Of a stretch of 64,000 nucleotides of DNA, positions 53,417-62,793 are shown piece by piece. The notes under the pieces are model-generated. The model searched no databases and was not told the origin of the DNA. It was given only the letters and a program-made list of their open reading frames with translations. The stretch is from Keguizhuia sedimenti (GTDB lineage Bacteria > Pseudomonadota > Gammaproteobacteria > Burkholderiales > Burkholderiaceae_D). Position 1 is the stretch's first letter. Each line of letters starts with the position of its first letter. The stretch spans positions 1-64,000 of the forward strand of contig JAUYVH010000010.1 of NCBI GenBank assembly GCA_030715135.1, given 5' to 3'. Position numbers and translations under genes: made by a program.

Positions 53417-54307
53417 TCAGCCCTTGAAGCGATTGGCTGCCAGGCCAGCGACCTTGAGCTCGACTGCAAACAGTCCGCCTGCGAGCGGCTCTTGTGACAG
53501 CTGTTCTTGCGTCAGGCCTTGTGCCGCAGTGGTGATATAAAGCGTTCTTAATTCAGGGCCGCCGAAAGCGCAGCTCGTAATCTGGCTGCATGGCAAAGTA
53601 ACGGTTTGCAGGATTTTTCCGGTCTCATCGCGACGAGTTACCTTGCTTGCTCCCCACTGTGCGATCCAGATGCCTCCTTCGGAGTCGGTCGTCATGCCGT
53701 CCGGGTTGCCTTCCTCGCCGCCTAATTGGAGAAACAAGCGCTTGTTCGATAACTCTCCGCGCTCAAGATCAAAATCGAATGCATACATGCGGCCGTTGAA
53801 GGTATCGTTGTAGTACATCGTTTTGTAATCCGCAGACCATGTCGGCCCGTTGGTGATCGGGTAGCCGGAGTCCATTTGGGCCAATGCACGGTCGGGCCCG
53901 AACCGATAAAGGCTGCCGGTCGGCTCCTTGCAGCCGAAATCCATTGTGCCGGCCCATAAGCGTCCCAGCGGATCGCATTTGCCGTCGTTGAAGCGGTTGC
54001 CGGGCAGATCGCTTTCCACGCCGAGAATCGGCTCCAGTTTTTCGGTCGCCGGATCGAAATACGCGAAGCGATGCCGCAATGTGATGATGAGCCCGCCATT
54101 CTCCGAACGTTCAGCGACCGAAGTGATTTCCTCTTCGAACTGCCAGGTCGTTTTCTGCTGGGCAGCATTCGGCGCATAGCGATGCAGACAATGGCTCAGA
54201 ATGTCGACCCAATACAGAGCCTGTTCCCGCACTGACCAAACCGGACCTTCACCCAGGGTCGCGCCGGCATTCCAGACGCATTGCGCCGTGTTTTGCACCA
54301 TATCCAT
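53417..54307 (-). CDS. SMP-30/gluconolactonase-family lactonase
   Basis: This 296-residue six-bladed beta-propeller hydrolyses sugar lactones with one divalent metal. Typical features are LGEGPVWSVREQALYWVDI (near 18, metal Glu), GNRFNDGKCDPLGRLWAGTMD (near 102, metal Asn) and GNPDGMTTDSEGGIWIAQWG (near 203, metal Asp). AGGAA lies before the ATG. It stands 12 bases after the dehydratase and between enzymes that would make and use its product, so a galactonolactonase role is likely by inference. Confidence 0.92.
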   Translation of the reverse strand: MDMVQNTAQCVWNAGATLGEGPVWSVREQALYWVDILSHCLHRYAPNAAQQKTTWQFEEEITSVAERSENGGLIITLRHRFAYFDPATEKLEPILGVESDLPGNRFNDGKCDPLGRLWAGTMDFGCKEPTGSLYRFGPDRALAQMDSGYPITNGPTWSADYKTMYYNDTFNGRMYAFDFDLERGELSNKRLFLQLGGEEGNPDGMTTDSEGGIWIAQWGASKVTRRDETGKILQTVTLPCSQITSCAFGGPELRTLYITTAAQGLTQEQLSQEPLAGGLFAVELKVAGLAANRFKG

Positions 54308-54319
54308 GAGCGGTTCCTT

Positions 54320-56041
54320 TCAGTGCGATTCGCGCGGAACGTCAGCGCCGCTCGAGCCGACCAGGAAATCCAGGTCCGCGCCGAGATGGGCCTGCTGCAC
54401 ATGGTCCACATAAAGTTTGGCGTATCCGCGCTCCGGACTTGGCGGCCGTACCCACTGTGCCCTGCGGCGTTCCAGTTCCGCGTCGCTGACATCCAGATGC
54501 AGGCGCCGCGCCGGCACATCGAGTTCAATCATGTCGCCATCGCGAACCAGGGCGAGCGGACCGCCTACGCTTGCCTCGGGAGAGGTATGCAATACGACCG
54601 TGCCGTAGGCTGTTCCGCTCATGCGCGCATCGGAAATCCGGACCATGTCGGTGATTCCTTTTCTCAGCACTTTGGGTGGTAAGGGCATATTGCCGACTTC
54701 CGCCATGCCGGGATATCCGCACGGCCCGCAGTTCTTCAGAACCATCACGCATGTTTCGTCGATGTCCAGTGATTCGTCATCGATGCGTGTGCGAAAGTCC
54801 TCGATGCTCTCGAATACCACCGCGCGGCCGCGATGCTGAAGAAGGCTCGGCGATGCGGCGGAAGGCTTGATTACCGCACCGTTCGGTGCAAGATTTCCCT
54901 TTAACACTGCGATGCCGGCCCGGTCCTTGAACGGCACATCGTAGGTCTTGATCACTTCGCGGTCATAGCAGGGCGCGTCCTTGATATTGTCGCCTATGGT
55001 CTTGCCATTGACGGTCAAGGCATTCAGATGCAGCGTGGGCGCGATTTCGCGCATGACTGCTGGAAGGCCGCCCGCATAATAAAAATCCTCCATCAGGTAT
55101 TTTCCTGAAGGCTGCAGATTCAACAGGCAGGGCATTTCGCTGCCGATACGGTCCCAGTCTTCCAGTGTCAGCTCCACACCCATGCGGCCGGCAATGGCCA
55201 GCAAATGGATTACCGCATTGGTGGATCCGCCGACTGCAGCATTGACGCGGATAGCATTTTCGAAGGCTTCACGTGTCAGGATTTTCTCCATGCGCAGATC
55301 TTCCCTGACCATTTCCACGATGCGCCGTCCGGTCATTTGGGCGATGCGGTTGCGCCGCGTGTCGGATGCGGGAATTGCCGCATTCTCCGGCAGGGACATG
55401 CCGAGCGCTTCGACGACGCATGCCATGGTGGAAGCGGTACCCATGGTCATGCAAGTGCCGCGCGAACGGTTCATGCAGGATTCTGCTTCGGTGAATTCTT
55501 CCTGCGTCATCTGGCCGGCGCGTACCATTTCCGACATCATCCACACCCCCGTACCCGAACCTATGTCCTTGCCGCGGAATTTTCCGTTCAGCATGGGACC
55601 GCCGGACAGTCCGATGGTCGGCAGGTTGCAGCTGGCTGCACCCATCATCAGGGCAGGCGTGCTCTTGTCGCAACCCATGATGAGGACAACCCCGTCAATT
55701 GGATTGCCGCGTATCGATTCTTCCACATCCATGCTGGCCAGATTACGGAACAGCATGGCGGTCGGCCGCAGCTGCGTTTCGCCTAAAGACATCACGGGAA
55801 ACACCAAGGGAAATCCGCCTGCTTCCAGCACGCCGCGCCGCACGAACTCGGCCAGTTCATGGAAGTGGCTATTGCATGGAACCATTTCGGAGCCGCTGTT
55901 GCAGATGCCGATTACCGGCCGTCCATCGAACGAATCGTGCGGATGACCGTCTTTCTTTGTCCATCCACGGTGGACGAATCCGTCGCGGTCCTGCTTGCCA
56001 AACCAGGCCTGGCTGCGACGTTTTTCATTTTTTGTAGTCAT
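54320..56041 (-). CDS. IlvD/EDD-family sugar-acid dehydratase
   Basis: This 573-residue Fe-S dehydratase removes water from a sugar acid to give a 2-keto-3-deoxy acid. Cluster cysteines are in NSGSEMVPCN (Cys56), LIMGCDKSTPA (near 125) and RSRGTCMTMGTAST (near 198). The sequence resembles pentonate/hexonate dehydratases (arabinonate and galactonate type) more than IlvD or Edd. ATG 56041 is used; an upstream extension to 56116 lies in the divergent promoter region. Beside dgoK and dgoA, galactonate is the likeliest substrate, but this is inference. Confidence 0.9.
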   Translation of the reverse strand: MTTKNEKRRSQAWFGKQDRDGFVHRGWTKKDGHPHDSFDGRPVIGICNSGSEMVPCNSHFHELAEFVRRGVLEAGGFPLVFPVMSLGETQLRPTAMLFRNLASMDVEESIRGNPIDGVVLIMGCDKSTPALMMGAASCNLPTIGLSGGPMLNGKFRGKDIGSGTGVWMMSEMVRAGQMTQEEFTEAESCMNRSRGTCMTMGTASTMACVVEALGMSLPENAAIPASDTRRNRIAQMTGRRIVEMVREDLRMEKILTREAFENAIRVNAAVGGSTNAVIHLLAIAGRMGVELTLEDWDRIGSEMPCLLNLQPSGKYLMEDFYYAGGLPAVMREIAPTLHLNALTVNGKTIGDNIKDAPCYDREVIKTYDVPFKDRAGIAVLKGNLAPNGAVIKPSAASPSLLQHRGRAVVFESIEDFRTRIDDESLDIDETCVMVLKNCGPCGYPGMAEVGNMPLPPKVLRKGITDMVRISDARMSGTAYGTVVLHTSPEASVGGPLALVRDGDMIELDVPARRLHLDVSDAELERRRAQWVRPPSPERGYAKLYVDHVQQAHLGADLDFLVGSSGADVPRESH

Positions 56042-56141
56042 ATAGGGAAGAGAACGGGAAAAGAACGGTTTTATTAGTGATAAAGCAAACGCGGAACTGA
56101 TTAATTGAGTGGGCAATACATCGAAAGTTCAGGAGAAAAGC

Positions 56142-56918
56142 ATGTCATCACGCAACAATCTGGCGAATTTCGGCAGTCTGAAGGGAAAGCGCGTATTCGT
56201 GACGGGAGGCGGTTCAGGAATCGGCGAAGCGATCGTTTCCGCTTTTGCGGAGCAGGGCGCCAAAGTAGCTTTCATCGATATTGCTGCCGCCGCAAGCCTC
56301 GCACTGTGCGAAAAACTGAAAGCCGAAGGACATGAGCCGGCGGTTTTCCGGGAATGCGATATCCGTGACATTGCTGCACTACAAGACACAATGAAGATGC
56401 TGGCCAAGGAAATCGGCGACTTCGATGTACTGGTCAACAATGCGGCAAACGACCAGCGCCATAAGCTTGAAGATGTTACGGTCGAATACTGGAACGATCG
56501 CATTGCCATCAATCAACGTCCGATGTTCTTTACCTGTCAGGCAGTTGCGGATGGAATGAAGAATAAAGGAGGCGGCTCCATCATCAACATCGGGTCCACC
56601 AGCTGGCATATTTCCGGCGGTGGCTATCCGGTATATACCACCACGAAGGCAGCAGTGAGTGGATTGACGCGCGGCCTTGCACGCGACCTTGGACCTTACA
56701 ACATACGGGTGAACACCGTGACGCCGGGCTGGGTTATGACGGAACGCCAGCTGCAGTTATGGGTCGACGAAAAGGGCGAGAAACTGATCGACGAGAATCA
56801 GTGCCTGCCGGGGCGCGTGCAGCCAGGGCATGTCGCAAGAATGGTCTTGTTCCTTGCTGCGGACGACAGCGCAATGTGCACCGCTCAGGAATTTATTGTC
56901 GACGGCGGCTGGGTGTGA
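56142..56918 (+). CDS. SDR sugar dehydrogenase (XylB/galactose dehydrogenase-like)
   Basis: This 258-residue classical short-chain dehydrogenase has the cofactor motif TGGGSGIG (residues 21-28), VNNAANDQRHKLEDVT (near 93), catalytic Ser in IGSTSWH, Tyr165 and Lys169 (YTTTK), and a C-terminal CTAQEFIVDGGWV. The pattern NDxRHKLxDVT with SWH strongly recalls Caulobacter XylB-type aldose 1-dehydrogenases. AGGAG lies before the ATG. It should oxidise an aldose to its lactone using NAD(P); D-galactose is inferred from neighbours. Confidence 0.9.
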   Translation: MSSRNNLANFGSLKGKRVFVTGGGSGIGEAIVSAFAEQGAKVAFIDIAAAASLALCEKLKAEGHEPAVFRECDIRDIAALQDTMKMLAKEIGDFDVLVNNAANDQRHKLEDVTVEYWNDRIAINQRPMFFTCQAVADGMKNKGGGSIINIGSTSWHISGGGYPVYTTTKAAVSGLTRGLARDLGPYNIRVNTVTPGWVMTERQLQLWVDEKGEKLIDENQCLPGRVQPGHVARMVLFLAADDSAMCTAQEFIVDGGWV

Positions 56919-57014
56919 TTTTTAAAGGAAAGACGAAGACTTATTTTGAATTTTTATTTCTTTAATGAAATTCTGAAGGCCGAAAAGAGTTTTTCAAAAT
57001 CATGCTTCATTCAG

Positions 57015-57069
57015 AGAATGCCTTAAATCACATTTGAAAACGGGGAACGGCTTGCACGGCAGGCATTCT
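57015..57069. repeat. Wide inverted repeat upstream of dgoK
   Basis: AGAATGCCT (57015-57023) is matched exactly by AGGCATTCT (57061-57069) across 37 bases, within the 194-bp gap between the dehydrogenase and dgoK. It could form a stem-loop ending the first transcript or a two-site operator. No T-run follows. Confidence 0.35.
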
Positions 57070-57079
57070 AATTTCCATC

Positions 57080-57095
57080 GTCATATAGATATGAC
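57080..57095. promoter_or_regulatory. Short palindrome just upstream of dgoK
   Basis: GTCATAT-AG-ATATGAC is a perfect 7-bp inverted repeat with a two-base centre, ending 17 bases before the dgoK ATG. The nine-base string GTCATATAG also occurs at the start of the divergent dehydratase gene (56037-56045). It is a candidate operator for the sugar island; no regulator gene is present to pair with it. Confidence 0.4.
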
Positions 57096-57112
57096 TAAAA
57101 CAATTTAAATCG

Positions 57113-58045
57113 ATGAATCCATCTGCCACTCATTCGACGGTTCCCGTACTGGGTATTGATTGGGGTACCACCAACCGGCGTGCCTATGTGTTCAACCACA
57201 AAGGCGAGCTCATCCGCCAGCATAGCGATGCAATGGGCATCTTGGCTGTCAAGGGTAATTTCGAAGGATCGCTGAGGGCGCTGCTCGATAAACTGGAGCT
57301 CGACGAAGCCGATGTCGTCATGTCCGGAATGGTTGGCAGCCGCAACGGCTGGGAAGAGGTGCCCTATCTTTCGGTCGACCGCCCGATCCTCGAGTTGCCG
57401 CATGCGATGCGGGAAATCGACAGCGGTATGCCTGGAGTCAGGTGCCGGATTGTTCCTGGTTACAGTTTCGTAAACCGCCATGGACTTCCTGACGTTATGC
57501 GCGGCGAGGAAACACAGGTGTTGGGCGCATTGAGAATGGGTGCCGAAGACGACGGATGGTTTGTCCTGCCTGGCACCCATAGCAAATGGGTGGCCATCGA
57601 AGACGGCATGATCACCGAGCTGATGACTTTCATGACTGGCGAAATGTATTCATTGCTGACCAGGCAGGGCACTCTGTCCAATCTGATGCACGAACAGATC
57701 GACGCACCGGTCGCGTTCCGCGCCGGTATGGCCGCGGCACGCGACGGCGGCTTTACGCACATGGCATTTGCATGCCGGGCTCTCGTGGTAACAGGCGCGA
57801 TGCCCGCAACGCATGCCGCATCGTTTTTATCAGGACTGCTGATTGGAGCTGAACTTCATGAAACCAGCAGGCGCACGCACTCGGGAGCAGGGCCTGACCG
57901 TCCTATCGTGCATGTCATCGGCTCGGAGACGCTGGCTCCAAAATACCAGGCTGCGCTTGAATTCTGCGACATGGTCCCGCGCCTCTGGCAGCCGGATCAG
58001 GTCTTTGGCAGCGCGGTGCGTTTTCTGGCCGGATTCGATCAATAA
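57113..58045 (+). CDS. dgoK: 2-dehydro-3-deoxygalactonokinase DgoK
   Basis: This 310-residue kinase phosphorylates 2-keto-3-deoxygalactonate at C6. The actin-like ATPase fold opens with VLGIDWGTTNRRAYVFNHKGE (near 11-31); GMVGSRNGWEEVPYL near 71, FVLPGTHSKWVAIEDG near 147 and MTGEMYSLLTRQGTL near 176 are DgoK motifs. The length is near the usual 290-310. dgoA follows 26 bases later. Confidence 0.94.
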   Translation: MNPSATHSTVPVLGIDWGTTNRRAYVFNHKGELIRQHSDAMGILAVKGNFEGSLRALLDKLELDEADVVMSGMVGSRNGWEEVPYLSVDRPILELPHAMREIDSGMPGVRCRIVPGYSFVNRHGLPDVMRGEETQVLGALRMGAEDDGWFVLPGTHSKWVAIEDGMITELMTFMTGEMYSLLTRQGTLSNLMHEQIDAPVAFRAGMAAARDGGFTHMAFACRALVVTGAMPATHAASFLSGLLIGAELHETSRRTHSGAGPDRPIVHVIGSETLAPKYQAALEFCDMVPRLWQPDQVFGSAVRFLAGFDQ

Positions 58046-58071
58046 ACCGAAATTGCTTTGGAAGGATCACC

Positions 58072-58692
58072 ATGTTTGATCTGCAGACTTATCCGTGTCC
58101 ACTGGTTGCCATTCTGCGCGGCCTGTCGCCCGCTGATGCCGTCGGCGTTGCGCGCATTCTTTTCGATGCGGGATTTCGCATGCTCGAGGTTCCGCTCAAC
58201 AGGCCCGGCGCGCTGGAGGCGATCCGCTCGATTCGCAACATCGCACCGCACGATTCCATCGTCGGCGGCGGAACGATGCTGACCGAGAAGGATGTGGATG
58301 CCGTGTTCGAGGCGGGCGGGCGGCTGATGGTGTCGCCTAATTGCGAGCCTGATGTGATCCGGCATGCGGTCCACAAGGGCATGCTGGCATTGCCGGGCGT
58401 CGCTACGCCGACGGAAGCATTTCGGGCGCTTGATGCGGGCGCACACGGATTGAAACTGTTTCCGGCGGAGATGATCCCGCCTTCAGTGGTCAAGGCAATG
58501 CGTTCCGTGCTCCCGTCACATATCCATGTCATGCCGGTCGGCGGCGTCAACCCGAACAACATGAAAGCCTATTTCGAAGCGGGAGCCACTGGTTTCGGGA
58601 TCGGCAGCCAGCTTTATCAGCCGGGAATGGAGGCCGAAGACGTCAGGAAATCGGCTGCCGCATTCATGCAGGCCAGGCAGGCATTACTGTAA
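58072..58692 (+). CDS. dgoA: 2-dehydro-3-deoxy-6-phosphogalactonate aldolase DgoA
   Basis: This 206-residue class I aldolase splits KDPGal into pyruvate and glyceraldehyde 3-phosphate. LVAILRGLSPADAVG (near 11) and the Schiff-base lysine in HGLKLFPAEM near 127 are those of the KDPG/KDPGal aldolase family; GGVNPNNMKAYFEAGATGFGIGS follows near 158. AAGGA lies before the ATG. It is the last gene of the plus-strand half of the island. Confidence 0.95.
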   Translation: MFDLQTYPCPLVAILRGLSPADAVGVARILFDAGFRMLEVPLNRPGALEAIRSIRNIAPHDSIVGGGTMLTEKDVDAVFEAGGRLMVSPNCEPDVIRHAVHKGMLALPGVATPTEAFRALDAGAHGLKLFPAEMIPPSVVKAMRSVLPSHIHVMPVGGVNPNNMKAYFEAGATGFGIGSQLYQPGMEAEDVRKSAAAFMQARQALL

Positions 58693-58843
58693 GCCCGGTT
58701 TGCCCGGAATCCGCAGGATTGCTGTCAATCTTTTCAATTGCATATGCATTTTATGCAAGGGCATTTATCGCCGTGCTCAGGCTCATCCATGTCGCGAATG
58801 GTAAAATGGCGGGTTTATTGAATTGATGCGATAAAGGGTTTCA

Positions 58844-60445
58844 GTGCTTTCCACCGCTAACATTACCATGCAGTTCGGCCCCAAGCCGCTGTTCGAGAAT
58901 ATTTCCGTCAAATTTGGCGAAGGCAACCGCTACGGCCTGATCGGCGCCAATGGTTGCGGCAAGTCCACCTTCATGAAAATCCTGGGCGGCGATCTGGAGC
59001 CGACCTCCGGCAACGTCATGCTCGATCAGAACGAGCGCCTGGGCAAGCTGCGCCAGGACCAGTTCGCTTTTGAAGAAATGCGCGTGCTGGACGTGGTCAT
59101 GATGGGCCACACGGAAATGTGGAATGCGATGTCCGAGCGCGACGCGATTTACGCCAATCCCGATGCGACCGATGAGGATTACATGAAGGCTGCCGACCTG
59201 GAAGCCAGGTTCGCAGAATACGATGGCTACACTGCCGAGGCGCGTGCGGGCGAATTGCTCCTCGGCGTCGGCGTACCGCTGGAACAGCATCAGGGCCCAA
59301 TGAGCAATGTCGCGCCCGGCTGGAAGCTGCGCGTATTGCTTGCCCAGGCGCTCTTTTCGAATCCGGATATTCTCCTGCTGGACGAGCCGACCAACAACCT
59401 CGACATCAACACGATCCGCTGGCTGGAGGATGTGCTGAACCAGCGCAACTCGACCATGATCATCATTTCCCATGATCGTCACTTCCTGAACCAGGTCTGC
59501 ACGCACATGGCCGACATGGATTACCAGACGCTGAAAATCTATCCCGGCAACTACGATGACTACATGCTGGCGTCTTCGCAAGCGCGGGCGCAGCAGATGG
59601 CAGCCAATGCCAAGGCCAAGGAGCGGGTGACCGAGCTGCAGGAATTCGTGCGCCGCTTTTCCGCCAATAAATCCAAGGCCCGTCAGGCGACTTCGCGCGC
59701 CAAGCAGATCGAGAAGATCAAGGTTGAAGATATCAAGCCGTCCAGCCGCCAGAATCCCTACGTCCGTTTTGAAGGCGAAAAGAAGTTGCACCGCCTTGCA
59801 GTGGAGACGCAGGGAATCTCCAAAACATTTGACCGGCCGATTTTCAAGAATGTCAGTTTGATGGTCGAAGCTGGCGAGAAGATTGCCATCATCGGTGCGA
59901 ACGGTGCAGGTAAAACGACATTATTGCGTTGCATAGGTGGCGAAGAGATATGTGGATTGAAGGCGGACAGCGGCATGGTGAAATGGGCGGAAAACGCCGA
60001 TGTCGGCTACATGCCGCAGGATCCTACCGATGAATTTGCATCGGAAAAGAATCTGACCGACTGGATGGGGCAATGGACCCAGGAAGGAGACGACGATCAG
60101 GCCGTGCGCTCGATTCTTGGACGCTTGCTGTTCTCCGGGGACGATGTGAAGAAGTCCGTAAAGGTACTGTCCGGCGGCGAGAAAGGCCGCATGATGTACG
60201 GCAAACTGATGCTGGGCCGTCACAATGTACTGTTAATGGACGAACCGACCAATCACATGGACATGGAATCGATCGAGTCCTTGAATATTGCATTGGATAA
60301 ATACGCGGGAACTCTGATTTTCGTATCCCATGACCGTGAATTCGTTTCGTCGCTGGCAACGCGTATTCTTGAGATCAAGGATGGCGAAATCATCGATTTC
60401 ATGGGTGGTTACGAAGAATATCTGGCTTCTCAGGGGCTGGCCTGA
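58844..60445 (+). CDS. ABC-F family ATPase, YbiT type
   Basis: This 533-residue translation-associated ABC-F protein has two ATPase domains: Walker [10 protein letters not shown] (near 34-42) with [14 protein letters not shown], and GANGAGKTT (near 348) with [14 protein letters not shown] and [12 protein letters not shown]. The opening [21 protein letters not shown] and the linker [22 protein letters not shown] match E. coli YbiT closely. The start is GTG 58844. It is the second ABC-F protein of the window, of a different subfamily from the one at 6326-8308. Confidence 0.94.
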   Translation: MLSTANITMQFGPKPLFENISVKFGEGNRYGLIGANGCGKSTFMKILGGDLEPTSGNVMLDQNERLGKLRQDQFAFEEMRVLDVVMMGHTEMWNAMSERDAIYANPDATDEDYMKAADLEARFAEYDGYTAEARAGELLLGVGVPLEQHQGPMSNVAPGWKLRVLLAQALFSNPDILLLDEPTNNLDINTIRWLEDVLNQRNSTMIIISHDRHFLNQVCTHMADMDYQTLKIYPGNYDDYMLASSQARAQQMAANAKAKERVTELQEFVRRFSANKSKARQATSRAKQIEKIKVEDIKPSSRQNPYVRFEGEKKLHRLAVETQGISKTFDRPIFKNVSLMVEAGEKIAIIGANGAGKTTLLRCIGGEEICGLKADSGMVKWAENADVGYMPQDPTDEFASEKNLTDWMGQWTQEGDDDQAVRSILGRLLFSGDDVKKSVKVLSGGEKGRMMYGKLMLGRHNVLLMDEPTNHMDMESIESLNIALDKYAGTLIFVSHDREFVSSLATRILEIKDGEIIDFMGGYEEYLASQGLA

Positions 60446-60585
60446 TTGGAAGACCGCTTGCCGTTGCTCCGGCAGACGAGGCGCAGCGGGTTTTCTCGTG
60501 CCTGGAATATTTTCCTTGAGTCAAAGCAAGCAATTTTTGATTGCGCATCTTTCAAAATGCGCGACAATCCTTATGTAAGGTAAGT

Positions 60586-60618
60586 ACGAATTGCCTGACA
60601 GGCTTGCAGGCAATTCGT
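60586..60618 (+). promoter_or_regulatory. 12-bp stem-loop upstream of nadA
   Basis: ACGAATTGCCTG (60586-60597) and CAGGCAATTCGT (60607-60618) are perfect inverted copies around a nine-base loop, 46 bases before the nadA ATG. A second small inverted repeat (GCGCAT/ATGCGC) lies at 60543-60562. No T-run follows directly. It may be an operator or a leader hairpin controlling nadA-nadC. Confidence 0.45.
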
Positions 60619-60664
60619 CGCGTCGCAGCGTGGTGTTTTTTCAGGCCGATTTTTCGATAGACAC

Positions 60665-61807
60665 ATGGAAACTCCTGTCATTAAAACCGTTCAGTTCGAT
60701 CTTCCCAAGATGAACAATGGCGCCTGCATCAATACGGCAGACGCATGGGCCCGCGTACCTGCCGCGCCGTCGCCGGCAGAGAAAGCAGAACTCAAGGAAC
60801 GCATCAAGCGGCTCCTGAAGGAGAAGCAAGCCGTCCTGGTGGCTCATTACTATGTGGACGCAGATCTGCAGGATTTGGCCGAGGAGACCGGAGGCTGCGT
60901 TTCCGATTCTCTGGAGATGGCTCGCTTCGGACGCGATCATCCGGCCAAGACCCTGGTAGTTGCGGGCGTGCGTTTCATGGGCGAGACCTCGAAAATTCTC
61001 AATCCCAACAAGACGGTGCTGATGCCGGATCTGGATGCGACTTGCTCGCTCGATCTGGGATGCCCGGCGGACGAATTCGCGGCCTTCTGCGATGCGCATC
61101 CTGACCGCACGGTGGTTGTTTATGCCAATACCAGCGCCGCCGTAAAAGCGCGCGCCGACTGGATGGTGACTTCCTCAATCGGACTGAAGATCGTCGAGCA
61201 TCTGCATGCACAGGGCAAGAAAATCCTCTGGGCGCCTGACCGGCATCTCGGTTCGTACATACAGAAACAGACTGGCGCCGACATGCTGATGTGGCAGGGA
61301 TCCTGCATCGTGCACGACGAGTTCAAGGGAATTGAACTGGAACTGCTGCGCAAGGAGCATCCGAATGCAAAAGTGCTGGTCCATCCTGAGTCGCCGGAAG
61401 CAGTTGTTGCACAGGCCGATGTGGTCGGATCTACCTCGCAACTGATCGCAGCGACACAAGTACCTGATGCCAATGAATTCATTGTCGCAACGGACAACGG
61501 CATTCTGCACAAAATGAAAATGGCGGCACCAGGCAAGATTTTCATTGAGGCGCCCACTGCCGGCAACAGCGCAACCTGCAAGAGTTGCGCGCACTGCCCA
61601 TGGATGGCCATGAACAGCCTGCAGAATCTGGCCGACGTGCTGGAAACCGGGCGCAACGAAATCCATGTCGATCCCGAGATCGGCCGCAAGGCATATACCT
61701 GCATCGATCGCATGCTGACCTTCGCGGCACAACTGAAAGCCAATGTCCGGCCATCGAGCGATCTTGCGAAGGAACAGAATCTATTCTCAGGCATAGGCCC
61801 GGCATGA
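60665..61807 (+). CDS. nadA: Quinolinate synthase NadA
   Basis: This 380-residue 4Fe-4S enzyme condenses iminoaspartate with dihydroxyacetone phosphate to quinolinate. The three cluster cysteines appear in [15 protein letters not shown] (near 125), [11 protein letters not shown] (near 215) and [16 protein letters not shown] (near 305). [21 protein letters not shown] near 58 is also typical. Its stop overlaps the nadC start (ATGA), coupling the two enzymes. Confidence 0.97.
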   Translation: METPVIKTVQFDLPKMNNGACINTADAWARVPAAPSPAEKAELKERIKRLLKEKQAVLVAHYYVDADLQDLAEETGGCVSDSLEMARFGRDHPAKTLVVAGVRFMGETSKILNPNKTVLMPDLDATCSLDLGCPADEFAAFCDAHPDRTVVVYANTSAAVKARADWMVTSSIGLKIVEHLHAQGKKILWAPDRHLGSYIQKQTGADMLMWQGSCIVHDEFKGIELELLRKEHPNAKVLVHPESPEAVVAQADVVGSTSQLIAATQVPDANEFIVATDNGILHKMKMAAPGKIFIEAPTAGNSATCKSCAHCPWMAMNSLQNLADVLETGRNEIHVDPEIGRKAYTCIDRMLTFAAQLKANVRPSSDLAKEQNLFSGIGPA

Positions 61808-62667
61808 GTACGCTCAGAAACGCATTCGCCCCATTCGATGCCGCATTGTCCGCCGCGCTGGAAACCAACGTTTCTGCCGCCTTGCGCGAAGATGTCGGAA
61901 CCGGCGATGTTACCGGGCAGCTCATCAGGGAAGACGCATGGGTTTCCGCGCATGTGATCGTGCGCGAAGACGCCATCCTGTGCGGCGCTCCGTGGTTCGA
62001 AGCGGTGATGAATCAGGTCGATGAGCGGATTGTCATAACCTGGCATTACGCAGAAGGCGATGTCATGCGTGCCGGTGGCGAGGTGTGTGCCATTGAAGCT
62101 CCCGCAAGAACATTATTGACTGCCGAGCGTTCGGCGCTTAACTTTCTGCAATTGCTTTCCGGCGTCGCAACCGCCACTCGGCGATACGTCGATATCATCA
62201 AGGGTACGCAAGCCGTCATCCTGGATACGCGAAAGACCATCCCCGGACTACGCCTGGCCGAAAAATATGCAGTGAGAGTGGGAGGCGGTCAGAATCAACG
62301 GCTTGCCTTGTACGACGGCATCCTCATCAAGGAAAACCACATTGCCGCTGCAGGCAGCATCACGGAAGCGATGCGCGCCGCGCAAGCGCTCAATGCCGGC
62401 GTGCCGATCCAGATAGAAGTGGAAACTCTGGATCAGCTTAACGAAGCATTGAACGCGGGCGCGTTATCCATTCTGCTCGACAATTTCACGCCTGATGGAA
62501 TGCGGGAGGCGGTCCGCATTACAAATAAACGCGCTTTGCTGGAGGCATCCGGCGGAGTGCGTCTGGATACGGTGAGGGCCATTGCGGAAACAGGCGTTGA
62601 CCGAATCTCGATCGGCAGTCTGACCAAGGATATCCAAGCTACGGACTATTCCCTGCGAATTCTTTAA
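61804..62667 (+). CDS. nadC: Nicotinate-nucleotide pyrophosphorylase (carboxylating) NadC
   Basis: This 287-residue enzyme converts quinolinate and PRPP to nicotinate mononucleotide. [15 protein letters not shown] (near 26), [28 protein letters not shown] (near 138) and [14 protein letters not shown] (near 172) are family motifs. The GGGxNQR segment has Gln where the Salmonella enzyme has His, which I believe is common in betaproteobacteria. ATG 61804 overlaps nadA by four bases; the longer frame to 61585 is inside nadA. Confidence 0.96.
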   Translation: MSTLRNAFAPFDAALSAALETNVSAALREDVGTGDVTGQLIREDAWVSAHVIVREDAILCGAPWFEAVMNQVDERIVITWHYAEGDVMRAGGEVCAIEAPARTLLTAERSALNFLQLLSGVATATRRYVDIIKGTQAVILDTRKTIPGLRLAEKYAVRVGGGQNQRLALYDGILIKENHIAAAGSITEAMRAAQALNAGVPIQIEVETLDQLNEALNAGALSILLDNFTPDGMREAVRITNKRALLEASGGVRLDTVRAIAETGVDRISIGSLTKDIQATDYSLRIL

Positions 62668-62793
62668 TTCGGTTTTGGCCTGATCCTGCCGCCTGCATTG
62701 CTTATGCTGGCCGGATGCTCCGTGGCTCGGTACTTGCGTTTCCTTGCCCTGGCATTGTCCGGCCATTCTTGCGACATTTTTCTAGTTGACGAT

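Noticed and set aside
52485..58692. Reading the sugar island as an L-arabinose or D-xylose oxidative (Weimberg-type) pathway
   Set aside because: The dehydratase and SDR would allow it, but the later keto-deoxy-pentonate dehydratase and semialdehyde dehydrogenase are absent, whereas dgoK and dgoA are present; kept only as an alternative.
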